A stretch of 64,000 nt of DNA from Caldilineaceae bacterium (GCA_026645575.1 JAPKMW010000035.1:28088-92087); one strand, 5' to 3'; positions 35,060 to 44,871 are shown, numbered from the stretch's first letter. Program-made: numbers and translations. Notes: generated by a model not told the origin, from the letters alone.

Positions 35060-35878
35060 ATGGATTCATCAAACACTTACCACCCTTCCCCCTTACAAGA
35101 TTACCATACGACGACCTTTTCCGCCGGCAAAATGGCCTTTGCCTGGGAAGAATGGACCGCTGAAGAACGCCAGAAAGCCTATGCCAACTGGGCGGCAGGT
35201 CGTGGCTTGATCGGCGGCGATCCCCGTCACCGGCCAGGCGCCTACGAGTTGCCATCATGGGGGGTGAATCAGCCCTTCTTTCGCACCCTGGCACTGGCAG
35301 ACAGCCGTGGTGACAATCAAGAACGGTTGACCGCCGCTTTGGCTACTGCTACGGCGCTCGAAATTGAGATCGGCTACGGGCGCGGGGATTTTTTGTTGGA
35401 TCGGGCCTTGCAACACCCTTCGCATCTCTTTGTCGGCTATGAAACCAAGACCAAAGCCACCCGTCTCTGTTTGGAAAGGATCGAGCGTTTTCACCTTCAG
35501 AATCTCTGGATCAGCGATGACGATTGCCGCTTCAGCCTGCCGCGCATGATTGCCGACGCGCAGGTCGCCATGTTCCACATTCTCTTTCCCGATCCCTGGT
35601 GGAAACCGCAACACAAAGTGAAACGCCTCTTTTCGCCCCCCTTTGTCGATCTGCTGGCGAGCAAATTACAGTCGGGCGGACTGCTCCACTTCAAAAGCGA
35701 TGTGCAGAAGTACGGTGAAATGGTCTGCGCCTTGGTGGAAGCCCAAGGTAGCTTCTCCGCCCATGACCCAAGCCTGGCGGAACGGATCGGCCCCTTTGCC
35801 CCCACCCATCGCGAATATTGGTGTCAACAACATGGCCGGCCAGTCTATGCTTATTTTTTTGAGCGGTTGGGTAGGTAG
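35060..35878 (+). CDS. trmB: tRNA (guanine-N7-)-methyltransferase
   Basis: The 272-residue product has the TrmB motifs [31 protein letters not shown] (about residues 171-190), and [14 protein letters not shown], and ends YAYFFERLG. TrmB adds m7G46 in the variable loop of tRNAs. The N-terminus is about 80 residues longer than in E. coli TrmB. I chose ATG 35060 because the TTG at 34982 lies before weakly conserved text; neither has a clear SD. A repeat element starts immediately after the stop. Confidence 0.88.
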   Translation: MDSSNTYHPSPLQDYHTTTFSAGKMAFAWEEWTAEERQKAYANWAAGRGLIGGDPRHRPGAYELPSWGVNQPFFRTLALADSRGDNQERLTAALATATALEIEIGYGRGDFLLDRALQHPSHLFVGYETKTKATRLCLERIERFHLQNLWISDDDCRFSLPRMIADAQVAMFHILFPDPWWKPQHKVKRLFSPPFVDLLASKLQSGGLLHFKSDVQKYGEMVCALVEAQGSFSAHDPSLAERIGPFAPTHREYWCQQHGRPVYAYFFERLGR

Positions 35879-35880
35879 TT

Positions 35881-35947
35881 GGTTGGTTCGGTGGTTGGTT
35901 CGGTGGTTGAGCCTGTCGAAACCACCGAACCAACCCACGAACCAACC
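35881..35947. repeat. ggttggttcggtgg hairpin with ttgagcctgtcgaaa core
   Basis: The arms 35881-35908 and 35920-35947 (28 bases) pair with two mismatches around a loop gagcctgtcga. It lies between trmB and the methyltransferase. The gttgagc(c/t)tgtcgaaacc core matches the 31576-31594 core, so the two elements share a mobile or recombining core with different flanking words. Confidence 0.82.
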
Positions 35948-35971
35948 AACCAATTCATTAAAGGATTTCTT

Positions 35972-36745
35972 ATGGCAACGCCCGTTTTAACGGTTTTGGA
36001 AGAGGATCGCCATGCCTGGTTTGCCGGGCGCACGCGGGCGATTCAAAAATATTTGGACGCTGAACTTGGCCCTTGGCAACCGGGCCAACCGCGCAAAATT
36101 CTCGACATTGGTAGCGGCGCCGGCAATATGGCGCACCACCTGGCCCACTATGGGCAGGTGATCGGACTGGACCCCAACCCGCGCCCGTTGGCGGTGGCAG
36201 GGTTGCGTGGCTTGATGGCGCTCCAGGGGTCGGGCGATCTGTTGCCCTTTGCCGATCATGAGTTTGATCTAGTGGCGTTGCTCGATACGATTGAGCATAT
36301 TCCTGATGAATTTGGGGTCTTGGAAGAGGTGTGGCGGGTCTTGAAACCGGGCGGCAAGGTGTTGATCACCGTGCCAGCCTTTCAGTGGCTCTGGAGCTAC
36401 AACGACGAGATCAACGCTCATCAGCGTCGCTACACCGCTTCGGAATTGGGGCACAAACTGGAGATGGCCGGTTTTCAGGTCAAACGGTTGAGCTATAACA
36501 ACTTTTTCCTCTTTCCGCTGGTAGCCGGGCTGCGCCTTCTGCGTCCCTATCAACCGCAGTTGGAAAGCCCCCATCTGACCGAGAATGAAAAGGTCTATCA
36601 GGTCGAAATGGAGCCGATCCCGGAGCCGGCCAATACGATTCTGCATGGCGTTGGCTGGCTGGAAGCGGAGTTGATCCAGCGGGTCTCGCTACCGGTAGGG
36701 GTGAGTGTACTGTGTGTGGCGGAAAAAACAGACGCTCACGCTTAA
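35972..36745 (+). CDS. Class I SAM-dependent methyltransferase
   Basis: The 257-residue product starts at ATG 35972 with AAAGGA six bases upstream; the in-frame GTG at 35879 lies within the repeat. Motif I is [16 protein letters not shown] (near residue 41), then VIGLDPN and [15 protein letters not shown], and [23 protein letters not shown]. The Met-Tyr-type lid and [17 protein letters not shown] fit a Methyltransf_11/ubiquinone-type enzyme acting on a lipid-like or small substrate. The substrate is unknown. Confidence 0.87.
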   Translation: MATPVLTVLEEDRHAWFAGRTRAIQKYLDAELGPWQPGQPRKILDIGSGAGNMAHHLAHYGQVIGLDPNPRPLAVAGLRGLMALQGSGDLLPFADHEFDLVALLDTIEHIPDEFGVLEEVWRVLKPGGKVLITVPAFQWLWSYNDEINAHQRRYTASELGHKLEMAGFQVKRLSYNNFFLFPLVAGLRLLRPYQPQLESPHLTENEKVYQVEMEPIPEPANTILHGVGWLEAELIQRVSLPVGVSVLCVAEKTDAHA

Positions 36746-36749
36746 TCTT

Positions 36750-37112
36750 ACCCAATCCATAATTTTGAACCAAAGCCCAGGTGCATAAGCCCGTGGCGCA
36801 CGCATCAACCGTTGCGCTTCATCACCGAGTGGTCGCTGGTAAGTAATCCTTTCTTGTTCACCCCACACAAATAAGATCGGCGCCGGGTCAAATGCCATGC
36901 CCGCACCCTGTCCGCCCATTGCCAACCATTCGGCGCGGGGGCGCACCGGCGGCACCGGCTGGAGAAAATCCGGGTAGCCTTAGCGTCTCCTGGGTCAGAT
37001 CCTCGGCGGACTGCGCATCTCCCGTCAGATGGGCGCAAAAACGCACCAAATTTTTCTGCTCGTGCGTCAGCCGGGTTTCAAAGGGTAGCATCTGTTGGGT
37101 AGTGCTTGTCAT
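36750..37112 (-). pseudogene. Broken sigma-70 (ECF-like) factor fragment
   Basis: From ATG 37112 (GGTGAGG eight bases upstream) the frame reads LTHEQKNLVRFCAHLTGDAQSAEDLTQETL, a clear sigma region 2 (the region that binds core polymerase and the -10 box). After about 45 codons the sense is lost. A second frame downstream (36750-36955) holds protein-like text ending APGLWFKIMDW. There is no region 4 (helix-turn-helix). The intact 5' end and lost 3' end suggest a recent frameshift or deletion. Confidence 0.6.
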
Positions 37113-37237
37113 TTGCTGGCCTCACCTGGTTCATTACACAACCGTTGCGCAAAGTGTTCTACATAGCACCAACCCGATCAAGTTGTGGTATGCTAACCGG
37201 TAGCAAGATGATGGCAGGCGGCGAGGGAAGTAGACCA

Positions 37238-38279
37238 ATGGCAAAACAGATCGATCCGCTGGAAGATTTAGTAGGTGAACTCTTTGTTAACCGTAGATCT
37301 GGCAGAAGCGATCTGGCAATTGACCGGCGGCTACCCCTACAGTATTGAACGCCTGATGCTAACCACATCACCGGCGCACCAGCAATTGCCGGACTTAGAT
37401 GCGTTAGAAGCGATTTTGACCTTTGAATTGGGCGATCCCAATGGGGATCTGTGGCGCCATTATTATCGGGAATTCTACAAATATACAGAACTGCTAAACA
37501 AAACGCAGCTCACCAAGAAGGTTATGTTCTGGGCTGTCAAGTACCCCGAAGAACGAATTGACGCCAAGCGTATTGCCAATGAGTTGAACGCCCCATTCGA
37601 AGATATACAAACAGCGCTGTTCAAACTGAATCAGGCCGATATTATCGAGCGGGTCGGTTGGAGCATCTTCAATGGACCGGGTGACCCAATGTTGCGCCGC
37701 TTTATTGAATATCAATATCGCCAGGAGATCGAAGAATTAAGGCCGGAAGAGGCGGCCAAAGATTGGCGACAGGAATACCGTCGTCTACGCGGCCACCTCA
37801 ACAACTTCATGGGCGAAGTGGCCGAGATGTATGTCAAAACGGTCATGGACGCCTTTGATGGCCGCGCAATTGATGGCGAACCCTATTTTCGACACAAAGG
37901 GCCAGTGCTGTTACCTGACTTTGCGAAGGTCGAACGGCGGGGCGGCGTCATCCAGGCCGGCGTACCCTTGGAAATCGACCTGATCGGTGAATGGAAGCTG
38001 CCGAACAGCGCCGGGCGTGGCGCCTGGTTAGTGCAAATCAAACACACAGCCCAGGCGACCAGCGGCCAAGATGTGCGTAACTTTCTCGCCCAAACAGCCG
38101 GCGCCAACGCTGACCAGAAGTATGTCGAAACTGTGCGCTGGTATGTCAGCAAGAGTGGGTACACGGCGGAAGCCATCCAACTCTTGAAGGAGGCGCAGAT
38201 TCTTTACAGCGACCGTACCGCCTTTAATGCCCTGGCGCAGTTGTTCACTTTTCACGGTTTCCCGCCGGTTGAGCAGTAG
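37238..38279 (+). pseudogene. AAA ATPase/DUF234-like protein with deleted P-loop domain
   Basis: The ATG at 37238 reads MAKQIDPLEDLVGELFVNR, like the N-terminus of archaeal-type AAA ATPases, and then leaves frame at about 37283. A second frame from GTG 37275 gives 334 codons: TVDLAEAIWQLTGGYPYSIERLM (sensor/lid-like), a winged-helix part (KRIANELNAPFEDIQTALFKL) and a PD-(D/E)XK-like end (LEIDLIGEWKLP ... WLVQIKHT). The P-loop and Walker B domain are absent. The likely history is an internal deletion that joined the two ends. The C-terminal part may still be translated. Confidence 0.55.
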
Positions 38280-38328
38280 GACAGTGAGCCAGTGGAACAG
38301 TGTCTCACTGTCCTACTGGCTCACTGTC
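38280..38328. terminator. Inverted repeat between convergent genes
   Basis: The arms 38280-38302 and 38306-38328 (23 bases, two mismatches) pair around a three-base loop, built from words gacagtgagcc. The element lies exactly between two convergent stops (38279 and 38332) and is likely a bidirectional terminator. Confidence 0.75.
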
Positions 38329-38331
38329 TTA

Positions 38332-39126
38332 CTACCGATAATCATCTGGATTATAGCGATCCGCCGAACCGGTCGGCTGCCAGCCCAACACTTCTTTGGC
38401 GTGGCTGGTGTCACGCCAGCGGTATTTGTTTTCCGATATAGCGTCAAAAATATCAAACTTGAGCGACATGGGCGCGGAGAGACATTTATCGATCATCTGC
38501 ACACAATCGGCATGAGAAAGAAAGCCGGGAAAGTGGCGCAATAGTTTGGGTCGATCCGTGTCCAGCACCGCGCCCAAACGGATGCAGATCACCGAAATGC
38601 CAAACTTGTCGGCAAACCAGCGCCCCATTGCCTCCCCAAAAAGTTTGCCGATGGAATAGGGCGCGTCGGGCCGGGGCGGATCGGTGTGGGTGAGCAAAGG
38701 CCAACTATCGCCGACCTCGTCATATTTGCCGGCAGCTAAGCGACCGTAGGGTAAGCTGTCATCATATTCATAGCCGCACATTGTGCCGCCGGTGCTGCCA
38801 AAGACGATCCGTTTGACACCCGCTGACCGTGCCGCTTCAAAGACATTGACCGTGCCGGCCACTGTCGTCGTCAAAATTTTGTTCCAGTGGGACAGATCCT
38901 TGGTCTCGGCCGAGAGATGCAACACCATGTCCATGCCTTCAAAGGCTGGCTTAATCGCTTCGGCATCGTTAATATCCGCTTGTAGACAAGGAATCCCCGC
39001 TACTGGACTGCGATTCAACGCACTAAAGGCATACTTGTCCCCCAAGTGGCGGATGGTCAACCCGCCGATCAGACCACTCGCCCCGGTTACTAAAACCTTG
39101 GGTTTGCCAACCGTTTCATTCGCCAT
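38332..39126 (-). CDS. NAD-dependent epimerase/dehydratase (uronate dehydrogenase-like SDR)
   Basis: The 264-residue product is an extended SDR: VLVTGASGLIGGLTIRHL (residue about 11), YSIGK active site, and a tail ISENKYRWRDTSHAKEVLGWQPTGSAD, which resembles hexuronate dehydrogenases (Udh; SANT..WWDN..A..LGY). Udh oxidises galacturonate or glucuronate to the aldaro-lactone. Next to it are an enolase-superfamily enzyme and a sugar ABC importer, as in Agrobacterium-type uronate loci. It is the last gene of the cluster. Confidence 0.75.
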   Translation of the reverse strand: MANETVGKPKVLVTGASGLIGGLTIRHLGDKYAFSALNRSPVAGIPCLQADINDAEAIKPAFEGMDMVLHLSAETKDLSHWNKILTTTVAGTVNVFEAARSAGVKRIVFGSTGGTMCGYEYDDSLPYGRLAAGKYDEVGDSWPLLTHTDPPRPDAPYSIGKLFGEAMGRWFADKFGISVICIRLGAVLDTDRPKLLRHFPGFLSHADCVQMIDKCLSAPMSLKFDIFDAISENKYRWRDTSHAKEVLGWQPTGSADRYNPDDYR

Positions 39127-39164
39127 TGCTTGCCTGCTTTCGTTTGGTCTTCATATCAAAATTC

Positions 39165-39194
39165 GTAGGGGCGTCCTCTTGCGGGCGCCCCTAC
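39165..39194. repeat. gtaggggcg/cgcccctac hairpin
   Basis: The perfect 9-base arms 39165-39173 and 39186-39194 surround tcctcttgcggg. The core cttgcgggcgcccc (39178-39191) is the same as at 30304-30317. It lies between the enolase-superfamily gene and the SDR gene. Confidence 0.75.
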
Positions 39195-40306
39195 CCAATT
39201 CGATAACGTTCAATCACATCTTCCACAATTTCGATGCCCAAGCCGGGACCTGTCGGAATGGCGACAACGCCGTCTTTGACCTGCGCCGGTTCCGTCACAA
39301 GGGCATCGCGAAAGGGGTTTTCATAGGTGTCTAGCTCCAACATGGGCGTTTCGGTGGTGCGCGCCCACGAGGCGTCGGGCAGGAGGGCCAAGAGGTGCAA
39401 GGTCGCCGCCACCACCACCGCGCCGCCCCAGCAGTGGGGCATGGACGGCACGCCCCAGAGTCGGCCCAACTCGGCAATAAAAAGGCATTCAGCAAAGCCG
39501 CCACACAAACTCACATCCGGCTGGATAATATCCATAGCGTGACGGGTTAACACCTCTTTGAAGGCCCCACGCGAACCGAGCGCCTCCCCAGCCGCAATGG
39601 CAATATCGAGTTTGTCGGTCAAAATTTCGTAGCCGGCATAGTCGGGCTGGGGCAATGGCTCTTCAAACCAGTAGAAGTCCAGCGCTTCCAGTTCACGGCC
39701 CATGCTAATTGCCTTAGAGAGGGAATAAGCGCCGTTGCCATCCGCCATCAAGAGAATATCAGGACCAACCGCCTCACGGACGGCCGTGGCGGCGGCGACA
39801 TCATGCGGCAGTGGCTCCCCGCCGACGCGCATCTTGAGGGCGCGAAAACCTTGTGCGACCAAAGCCGCAGCTTCGTCGGGATACTGGTCAGCCGCAGCCA
39901 CTCCTGCCGTGTAGTTCATCGCCGACGCATAGACCGGTGCTTGCTCCCGCAGCCGGCCCCCATACAGCTCCGCTAACGGCAGATTGAGCGCCTTGCCGCG
40001 CAGATCGTGCAGGGCAATATCAACGGCGGCGACGGCCAACGGATGGCCAAAGTTCGGCCCCCACAGTTGCCGCCAAAGCCGCCGATGGTCGAGTGGATTC
40101 TGGCCGATGAGCGCGGGGGCAAATTGTTGATCGATCAACGCCTGCACCGCACCGATAGGCGCCGTCTCGCCCCAGCCGACCAGCCCCTCATCGGTGCTGA
40201 TCTTGACCAGCAGCGTCGTGCGGTAGGGGTAGAGCATGGTGGATGGGCCAATGGCGCGTGGCAACTCGTATTGCAGCAAGTACGTTTCGACGCCGGTGAT
40301 TTTCAT
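39191..40306 (-). CDS. Mandelate racemase/muconate lactonizing enzyme family (enolase superfamily)
   Basis: The 371-residue product has a capping domain, then a barrel with LKMRVGGE (base Lys), ADGNGAYS (metal Asp), FEEPL (metal Glu), AAGEAL (third acidic ligand) and PHCWGGAVV (His). These are the catalytic residues of aldarate dehydratases or cycloisomerases (GlucD, galactarolactone cycloisomerase). Its neighbours, a Udh-like SDR and a carbohydrate ABC importer, make an aldarate or aldaro-lactone substrate likely. It starts two bases before the ABC ATPase stop, in operon with it. Confidence 0.85.
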   Translation of the reverse strand: MKITGVETYLLQYELPRAIGPSTMLYPYRTTLLVKISTDEGLVGWGETAPIGAVQALIDQQFAPALIGQNPLDHRRLWRQLWGPNFGHPLAVAAVDIALHDLRGKALNLPLAELYGGRLREQAPVYASAMNYTAGVAAADQYPDEAAALVAQGFRALKMRVGGEPLPHDVAAATAVREAVGPDILLMADGNGAYSLSKAISMGRELEALDFYWFEEPLPQPDYAGYEILTDKLDIAIAAGEALGSRGAFKEVLTRHAMDIIQPDVSLCGGFAECLFIAELGRLWGVPSMPHCWGGAVVVAATLHLLALLPDASWARTTETPMLELDTYENPFRDALVTEPAQVKDGVVAIPTGPGLGIEIVEDVIERYRIG

Positions 40307-40308
40307 GG

Positions 40309-41406
40309 CTAAACCTCCAGACGCAACTGCGTTTCGGCATGGAAGAGATGGAGCTTTTCACGGGGCAACTGCAGGGTGACAGTTTCACCGACCGCAAGAC
40401 GGCGATCCGGATCGACCCGCGCCGTCAACGCCAGCCCGTTGCGATTCACTTCGACGAAAGTGTCTGACCCCAACGGCTCCAACAACGTCACCTGGCCGAC
40501 AAAGCTGTCCGGTGTGCTGGCAGCGTCGCCCTGGGTCAGGCGGACATCTTCGGCGCGGATGCCCAGCAAAACCGGTTGTTCTTTGGTCGGCGCGGGGCCA
40601 CCAGCGCGGCGTGGCCACTGCAACTGTAGTCCATCCGTGACAAAAGCGAGCGTCTCTGCAGTGGCGCTCAACTTCCCTTGAAGGATACCCATGCGCGGTT
40701 TGCCGATAAAGGTTGCCACATAGGAATGCTGTGGGCGGCGATAAATCTCTTCGGTGGGGCCATATTGCACCACAGCGCCATCACGCATAACCGCAATGTA
40801 ATCGGAGAGCATCATCGCCTCTTCCTGGTCGTGGGTCACGAAGATCGAGGTGGTTTTGAGTTGCTGGTGGAGCTTTTTGATCTCGCTCCTCATGCGGGTA
40901 CGGAGGGCGGCATCCAGGTTGGAAAGCGGCTCGTCAAAGAGGAAGACCTTTGGCTCCTTCACCATCGCCCGCCCCAGTGCCACCCGCTGTTGCTGCCCGC
41001 CGGACAGTTGCGAGATGCGCCGGTCGAGCAGCGCTTCCAATTCCAGGACGCGCGCCACCCGTCGCACCCGCTCGTCAATCTCGGCCTTGGGGCGCTTGAG
41101 CAGCTTGAGGGCAAAGGCAATATTGCCGTAGACATTCATGTGGGGATAGAGTGCATAATTCTGAAAGACCATCGCCATCCCCCGCTCGTGGGGCGCCCAG
41201 TCGGTGATGCGTTGACCGTCCAGCAAAATCTCGCCGCGCGTCACCTTTTCCAACCCGGCGATCAAATTCAAGGTGGTCGTCTTGCCACAGCCCGACGGTC
41301 CCAGCAGCGTGACAAAGGCGTGATCGGGAATATCCAACGAGACTTCTTTCACCGCTTGTACCGGCCCAAACGATTTGGCTAACCCACGCAACTCAACTCG
41401 ACTCAT
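40309..41406 (-). CDS. ugpC: Sugar ABC transporter ATP-binding protein (MalK/UgpC type)
   Basis: From ATG 41406 (AGGAG eight bases upstream; GTG 41415 overlaps the SD) the product has 365 residues: Walker A GPSGCGKTTTLNLIAG, LSGGQQQRVALGRAMVKEPKVFLFDEPLSNLDAALR (signature and Walker B), VFVTHDQEEAMMLSD, and a C-terminal TOBE-like regulatory domain. Such ATPases energise CUT1 importers. It sits directly after the two permease genes, so it probably serves this importer. Confidence 0.93.
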   Translation of the reverse strand: MSRVELRGLAKSFGPVQAVKEVSLDIPDHAFVTLLGPSGCGKTTTLNLIAGLEKVTRGEILLDGQRITDWAPHERGMAMVFQNYALYPHMNVYGNIAFALKLLKRPKAEIDERVRRVARVLELEALLDRRISQLSGGQQQRVALGRAMVKEPKVFLFDEPLSNLDAALRTRMRSEIKKLHQQLKTTSIFVTHDQEEAMMLSDYIAVMRDGAVVQYGPTEEIYRRPQHSYVATFIGKPRMGILQGKLSATAETLAFVTDGLQLQWPRRAGGPAPTKEQPVLLGIRAEDVRLTQGDAASTPDSFVGQVTLLEPLGSDTFVEVNRNGLALTARVDPDRRLAVGETVTLQLPREKLHLFHAETQLRLEV

Positions 41407-41417
41407 ACATAACACTC

Positions 41418-42254
41418 CTAAAACTTAATCCCCTCGACCAACCCCCGAATGATATAGCGGTTGAGGATAAAAACGAGTAACACTGGCGGGATCAACGTCA
41501 ACATACCGGCGGCGGCCACCAGCGAGTTGTCCGAATGAAAGGTGGTGCTGACCAGCGACGACAGGCGCACCGTCACCGGCACGGCAAAATTCGTCGAGAG
41601 AATCAGCCCAAAGAGAAACTCATTCCAGGCGCCGATAAAGGCGAAGATGGCTGTCGCCACAATCCCCGGCGCCGTGACCGGGATCAAGACGCGAAAGAGC
41701 GCGCCCAGCCGTGAACAGCCATCCATGCGCGCTGCCGCTTCCAGGGCATAGGGCACCTGTTCAAAGAAGTTTTTCAACATCCAGATCACATAGGGCAGCA
41801 GAAAGGTGGTATAGACGATGATTAAGCCTAGGTGTTTGTCGAGCAACCGAAAATTACGCAAGAGCAAAAACATGGGAATGATCAAGATCATGGCCGGCAC
41901 CATGCGCATAACCACGCTAAAGAGCAGAAAGAGATTTTTGTGCGGCACATTCAGGCGCGCCAACGGGTAGGCGGCCAGCGAGCCAAAGACGAGGCAGAAG
42001 ATCATCGTGACCGTGGCAATAATCGCACTGTTACGCAGGGCCTGCAAGAAATCCGGCTCTTGCAACATGGCGCCATACCAACGCAGGCTGACATCTTCCA
42101 CCCGCAACTGCGGCGGCACGGAAACATAGTTGATCTCCGGCTGCACACTCATGATCGCGATCCAACTCACCGGCGCCACTGTCCAGAGCAGGAAAAAGAG
42201 AACTGCGATATAGAGAAAGGCGGGGCGAAACCAGCCGCTCAGTTGTCTTGGCAT
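41418..42254 (-). CDS. Carbohydrate ABC transporter permease (MalG-like)
   Basis: The 278-residue product has an N-terminal helix, then a binding-protein-dependent permease block with about six helices. The EAA-loop reads YALEAAARMDGCSRLGALFRVLIPVTAPG, the CUT1 motif docking the ATPase. ATG 42254 has AAAGGA upstream. It starts nine bases after the MalF-like stop and is translated with it. Tail VEGIKF is typical of MalG members. Confidence 0.92.
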   Translation of the reverse strand: MPRQLSGWFRPAFLYIAVLFFLLWTVAPVSWIAIMSVQPEINYVSVPPQLRVEDVSLRWYGAMLQEPDFLQALRNSAIIATVTMIFCLVFGSLAAYPLARLNVPHKNLFLLFSVVMRMVPAMILIIPMFLLLRNFRLLDKHLGLIIVYTTFLLPYVIWMLKNFFEQVPYALEAAARMDGCSRLGALFRVLIPVTAPGIVATAIFAFIGAWNEFLFGLILSTNFAVPVTVRLSSLVSTTFHSDNSLVAAAGMLTLIPPVLLVFILNRYIIRGLVEGIKF

Positions 42255-42263
42255 GAGGTTCCT

Positions 42264-43208
42264 TTACGACTTTTGCTGCCGCGCCTGCATTGACCAGAAC
42301 GAGACGCTACCCAACACAATGATCAGCAAGGCCAGTAGAACAGCTAGCGCCGACGCTTTGCCGAGGCTCAAGCGTTCAAAGGCGTTGAGAAAGACCAGAA
42401 AGCTAAGGACCACTGTCCCCTGCCCTGGCCCGCCACGCGTGAGGGTGAAGATCAGGTCAAAGGTCTGGAGCGAGACAATGATCTGCAAGACCACGGCAAA
42501 GATCAGAATGTTGCGCAAATGGGGCAATGTGACATAACGAAAGCGCGCCCAGACGCCAGCCCCATCCATACGCGCGGCCCGGAAGAGCGCTTCGGGGATG
42601 CTTTGTAACGCCGCTAGAATGATCAACGTCAGGAAAGGAAGGCCCTTCCAGGCGGTGGCAATGGCGGCAATGACCAGGGCCAGCGTCGGCTTGTCGAGCC
42701 AGACCACGTAGTTGTCAATGACGCCCAGTTGATAGAGCAGCGCATTGGCCAACCCATAGTTGCTCTGAAAGATATAACGCCACAGCACGCCGCCCACCAC
42801 CGGCGCAATCGCCCACGGTAACATCACCAGCACCCGCACCGGCCCGCGTCCGGGAAACGCTTCATTCAACAGCAGCGCCAGCGCCAACGCCAACCCAATA
42901 CTGATCACAATGGTCAGTGCGGCAAAGAACATGGTGCGCCCCACCGACTCACGCACCGTGCGTTCGGTCAACACATCCAGGTAATTATCCACCCCTGTCC
43001 ACGACCGATCGGGCGAAATGGTCAACTCGATCTGCTGAAAACTCATCGTCACCGCATAGCCAATCGGGATGACCAGAAAGATCAGCAAGATCAAGATTGT
43101 GGGCGACAACAACAACAACCCAAAGCGCACCTCATCCAATCGATGAAAGCGCTGCCAGAAGGTCGGACGTTCGGTTGTGGGCAGGGGGGGTGAGATTGAT
43201 TGTTCCAT
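42264..43208 (-). CDS. Carbohydrate ABC transporter permease (MalF-like)
   Basis: The 314-residue product has an N-terminal anchor (LLLLSPTILILLIFLVIPIGY, residue about 31) and the permease domain with EALFRAARMDGAGVWARFRYVTLPHLRN as the EAA loop. With the MalG-like protein it forms the channel. No clear SD lies before the ATG; the perfect hairpin at 43221-43287 is only 12 bases upstream, which may reduce expression relative to the binding protein. Confidence 0.92.
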   Translation of the reverse strand: MEQSISPPLPTTERPTFWQRFHRLDEVRFGLLLLSPTILILLIFLVIPIGYAVTMSFQQIELTISPDRSWTGVDNYLDVLTERTVRESVGRTMFFAALTIVISIGLALALALLLNEAFPGRGPVRVLVMLPWAIAPVVGGVLWRYIFQSNYGLANALLYQLGVIDNYVVWLDKPTLALVIAAIATAWKGLPFLTLIILAALQSIPEALFRAARMDGAGVWARFRYVTLPHLRNILIFAVVLQIIVSLQTFDLIFTLTRGGPGQGTVVLSFLVFLNAFERLSLGKASALAVLLALLIIVLGSVSFWSMQARQQKS

Positions 43209-43220
43209 GAGAGATTAAGA

Positions 43221-43287
43221 GATTGAGAGATTAAGAGATTGGGAGATTGAGCGGATAGTGCTGCATTAATCTCTTAATCTCTCAATC
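43221..43287. repeat. Perfect 20-bp gagattaagagatt inverted repeat between binding protein and permease genes
   Basis: The arms gattgagagattaagagatt (43221-43240) and 43268-43287 are perfect 20-base complements. Upstream copies of the same words (gagattaagagatt) lengthen the left arm. On the minus strand it sits between the binding-protein gene and the MalF gene, the classic position for an attenuator that lets the binding protein be made in excess. Confidence 0.82.
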
Positions 43288-43324
43288 TCCTTTTTACTAT
43301 GTGATGAACAATGAACCTATGCCG

Positions 43325-44683
43325 TTATCCGGCCTTCGCCCAATACTCATCCACCATCGTTTGCGCTTCGCTCTGAATGGTTTCGACGGCGGCTTCGGGG
43401 GTCAGGTTGCCGTCGATCATGGCGAGCATATGTTCGACAAAGACAGCGCCAACATCGAAGTAGAAGGGCGAGCCATAGCGCGGCGCAGGGTATTGGCCCT
43501 GTTCTTTGACGGTGGCAAATTGGGGTGACTTTTCCATAACCGCCGGTTCATCAAAGGTGGCGGTCAGCGCCGGCGGGCGACCCCAGTTAAGCGCGACTAG
43601 GCTTTGCACTTCCGGTGAGATAATGTGTTCGAGCCAGGCTAGCGCTAAGTCTTTGTTGGGGGAGAATTGATTGATGGCGTACCCTTCAAAGCCGTTGACC
43701 GAGCCGCTGCGCAAAGTGAGGCCAGGAATAATCCCTGTCTGCACCTTGTCCACCACCTGCGACTGTTCGGGGTCTTGGGCCAGGGTAAAGTGGTTGGGGA
43801 AGGCATAGTAGTGGGCCATGTTGCCGGCGCGGAAGATTTTGCCCTGCTCAATTGAACTGGCGACCGTCACCCCGGCGGGGTCGGCAATCGCCTCGGTGAC
43901 AAAGGCATCGAAGAGCGCCTGCATGGCCAGCAGCCCTTCATCCGTTGCCAGTTGCAATTTGGTCAAATCATCGCTAAAGAGGCGACCGCCAGTGGAATTA
44001 AAGAGTGAGACATAGGAAACAAAGCCGGAGTTGGCGTCGCCCATGGTAAAGAGCGTGGCATAGCGGCCATCGGTGGTGGTGGCTTTGCTATTGGCAATAA
44101 ACTCCGTCCACGATTCGGGCGCCTTGCTGCTGTCCAGGCCGCCGCTTTCGTAGATCTCTTTGTTCCACATGAAGATGGCCTGGTTGCTGTCAAAGGGGAC
44201 GCCATATTGTTTGCCCAGGAAATTCAACGCCGCCCGTGGCGCCCCGACTAGCCCGTCCAACAGGGCGCTGTCAAACTGCTCGGTAATGTCCTCCATCAAG
44301 GTGCGGCCATACTTGGCGTTGAGCGTCTCCCAAGTGTACATGGTATCGACCGAACTGTCCTGCGAGGCGACGAAGACGGCATACTTGGCATCGACATCAC
44401 CGCCACCCACCTCGATCCAGTTGACTTTGGCGCCGGTCTTCTCTTCAAAGATTGGCACCCACAATCCTTTGACATTCTCATTATGATGTTGGGCAGAGAA
44501 GATATTTAATTCTCTGTCGGCAAAAGGCAACCCGCCGGCTGCCGCACTGTCGGCAGCGCCACCGGCTGGGGCGGCCACTGGTGCGGCCACACAAGCGGCG
44601 AGCGCGCTGCCGGTCAGCGTCATGCCGGCGAAGGTCAAGAACTGTCGTCGTGAGATAGCCTGAGCTATGGATCGCTTTACCAT
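43325..44683 (-). CDS. Tat-secreted lipoprotein sugar-binding protein (ABC SBP family 1)
   Basis: From ATG 44683 (AAGGAG six bases upstream; ATG 44689 directly abuts it) the product has 452 residues. The N-terminus has a Tat motif SRRQFLTFAG and a lipobox LAAC, so it is exported folded and anchored to the membrane. The rest is an extracellular solute-binding family 1 fold (ELNIFSAQHHNENVKGLWVPIFEEKTGAKVNW near residue 57), ending VDEYWAKA. It captures the substrate for the adjacent CUT1 permeases. Confidence 0.92.
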   Translation of the reverse strand: MVKRSIAQAISRRQFLTFAGMTLTGSALAACVAAPVAAPAGGAADSAAAGGLPFADRELNIFSAQHHNENVKGLWVPIFEEKTGAKVNWIEVGGGDVDAKYAVFVASQDSSVDTMYTWETLNAKYGRTLMEDITEQFDSALLDGLVGAPRAALNFLGKQYGVPFDSNQAIFMWNKEIYESGGLDSSKAPESWTEFIANSKATTTDGRYATLFTMGDANSGFVSYVSLFNSTGGRLFSDDLTKLQLATDEGLLAMQALFDAFVTEAIADPAGVTVASSIEQGKIFRAGNMAHYYAFPNHFTLAQDPEQSQVVDKVQTGIIPGLTLRSGSVNGFEGYAINQFSPNKDLALAWLEHIISPEVQSLVALNWGRPPALTATFDEPAVMEKSPQFATVKEQGQYPAPRYGSPFYFDVGAVFVEHMLAMIDGNLTPEAAVETIQSEAQTMVDEYWAKAG

Positions 44684-44815
44684 GATCATCTCCTTGCGTA
44701 TTGACTTGTGCTTGCTAACATGGGTGAACGCGGCGGATTAGTGCGTTGGCGGTCGAGGGCGGCCAGAGGCAAAAAGAAAAGGTGTTTGTTTTTGCCGCAA
44801 CGGTTGATTATAGAT

Positions 44816-44843
44816 ATTATATGCCCATTTGTGGGGTTGTCAA
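44816..44843 (-). promoter_or_regulatory. Consensus sigma-70 promoter for the sugar ABC operon
   Basis: On the minus strand TTGACA (44843-44838) is followed by 16 bases and TATAAT (44821-44816): both boxes match the consensus exactly. Transcription should start near 44809, giving a leader of about 125 bases to the binding-protein gene. Confidence 0.78.
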
Positions 44844-44871
44844 ATCGCTAAAATTGGTATGCTACACCCTG

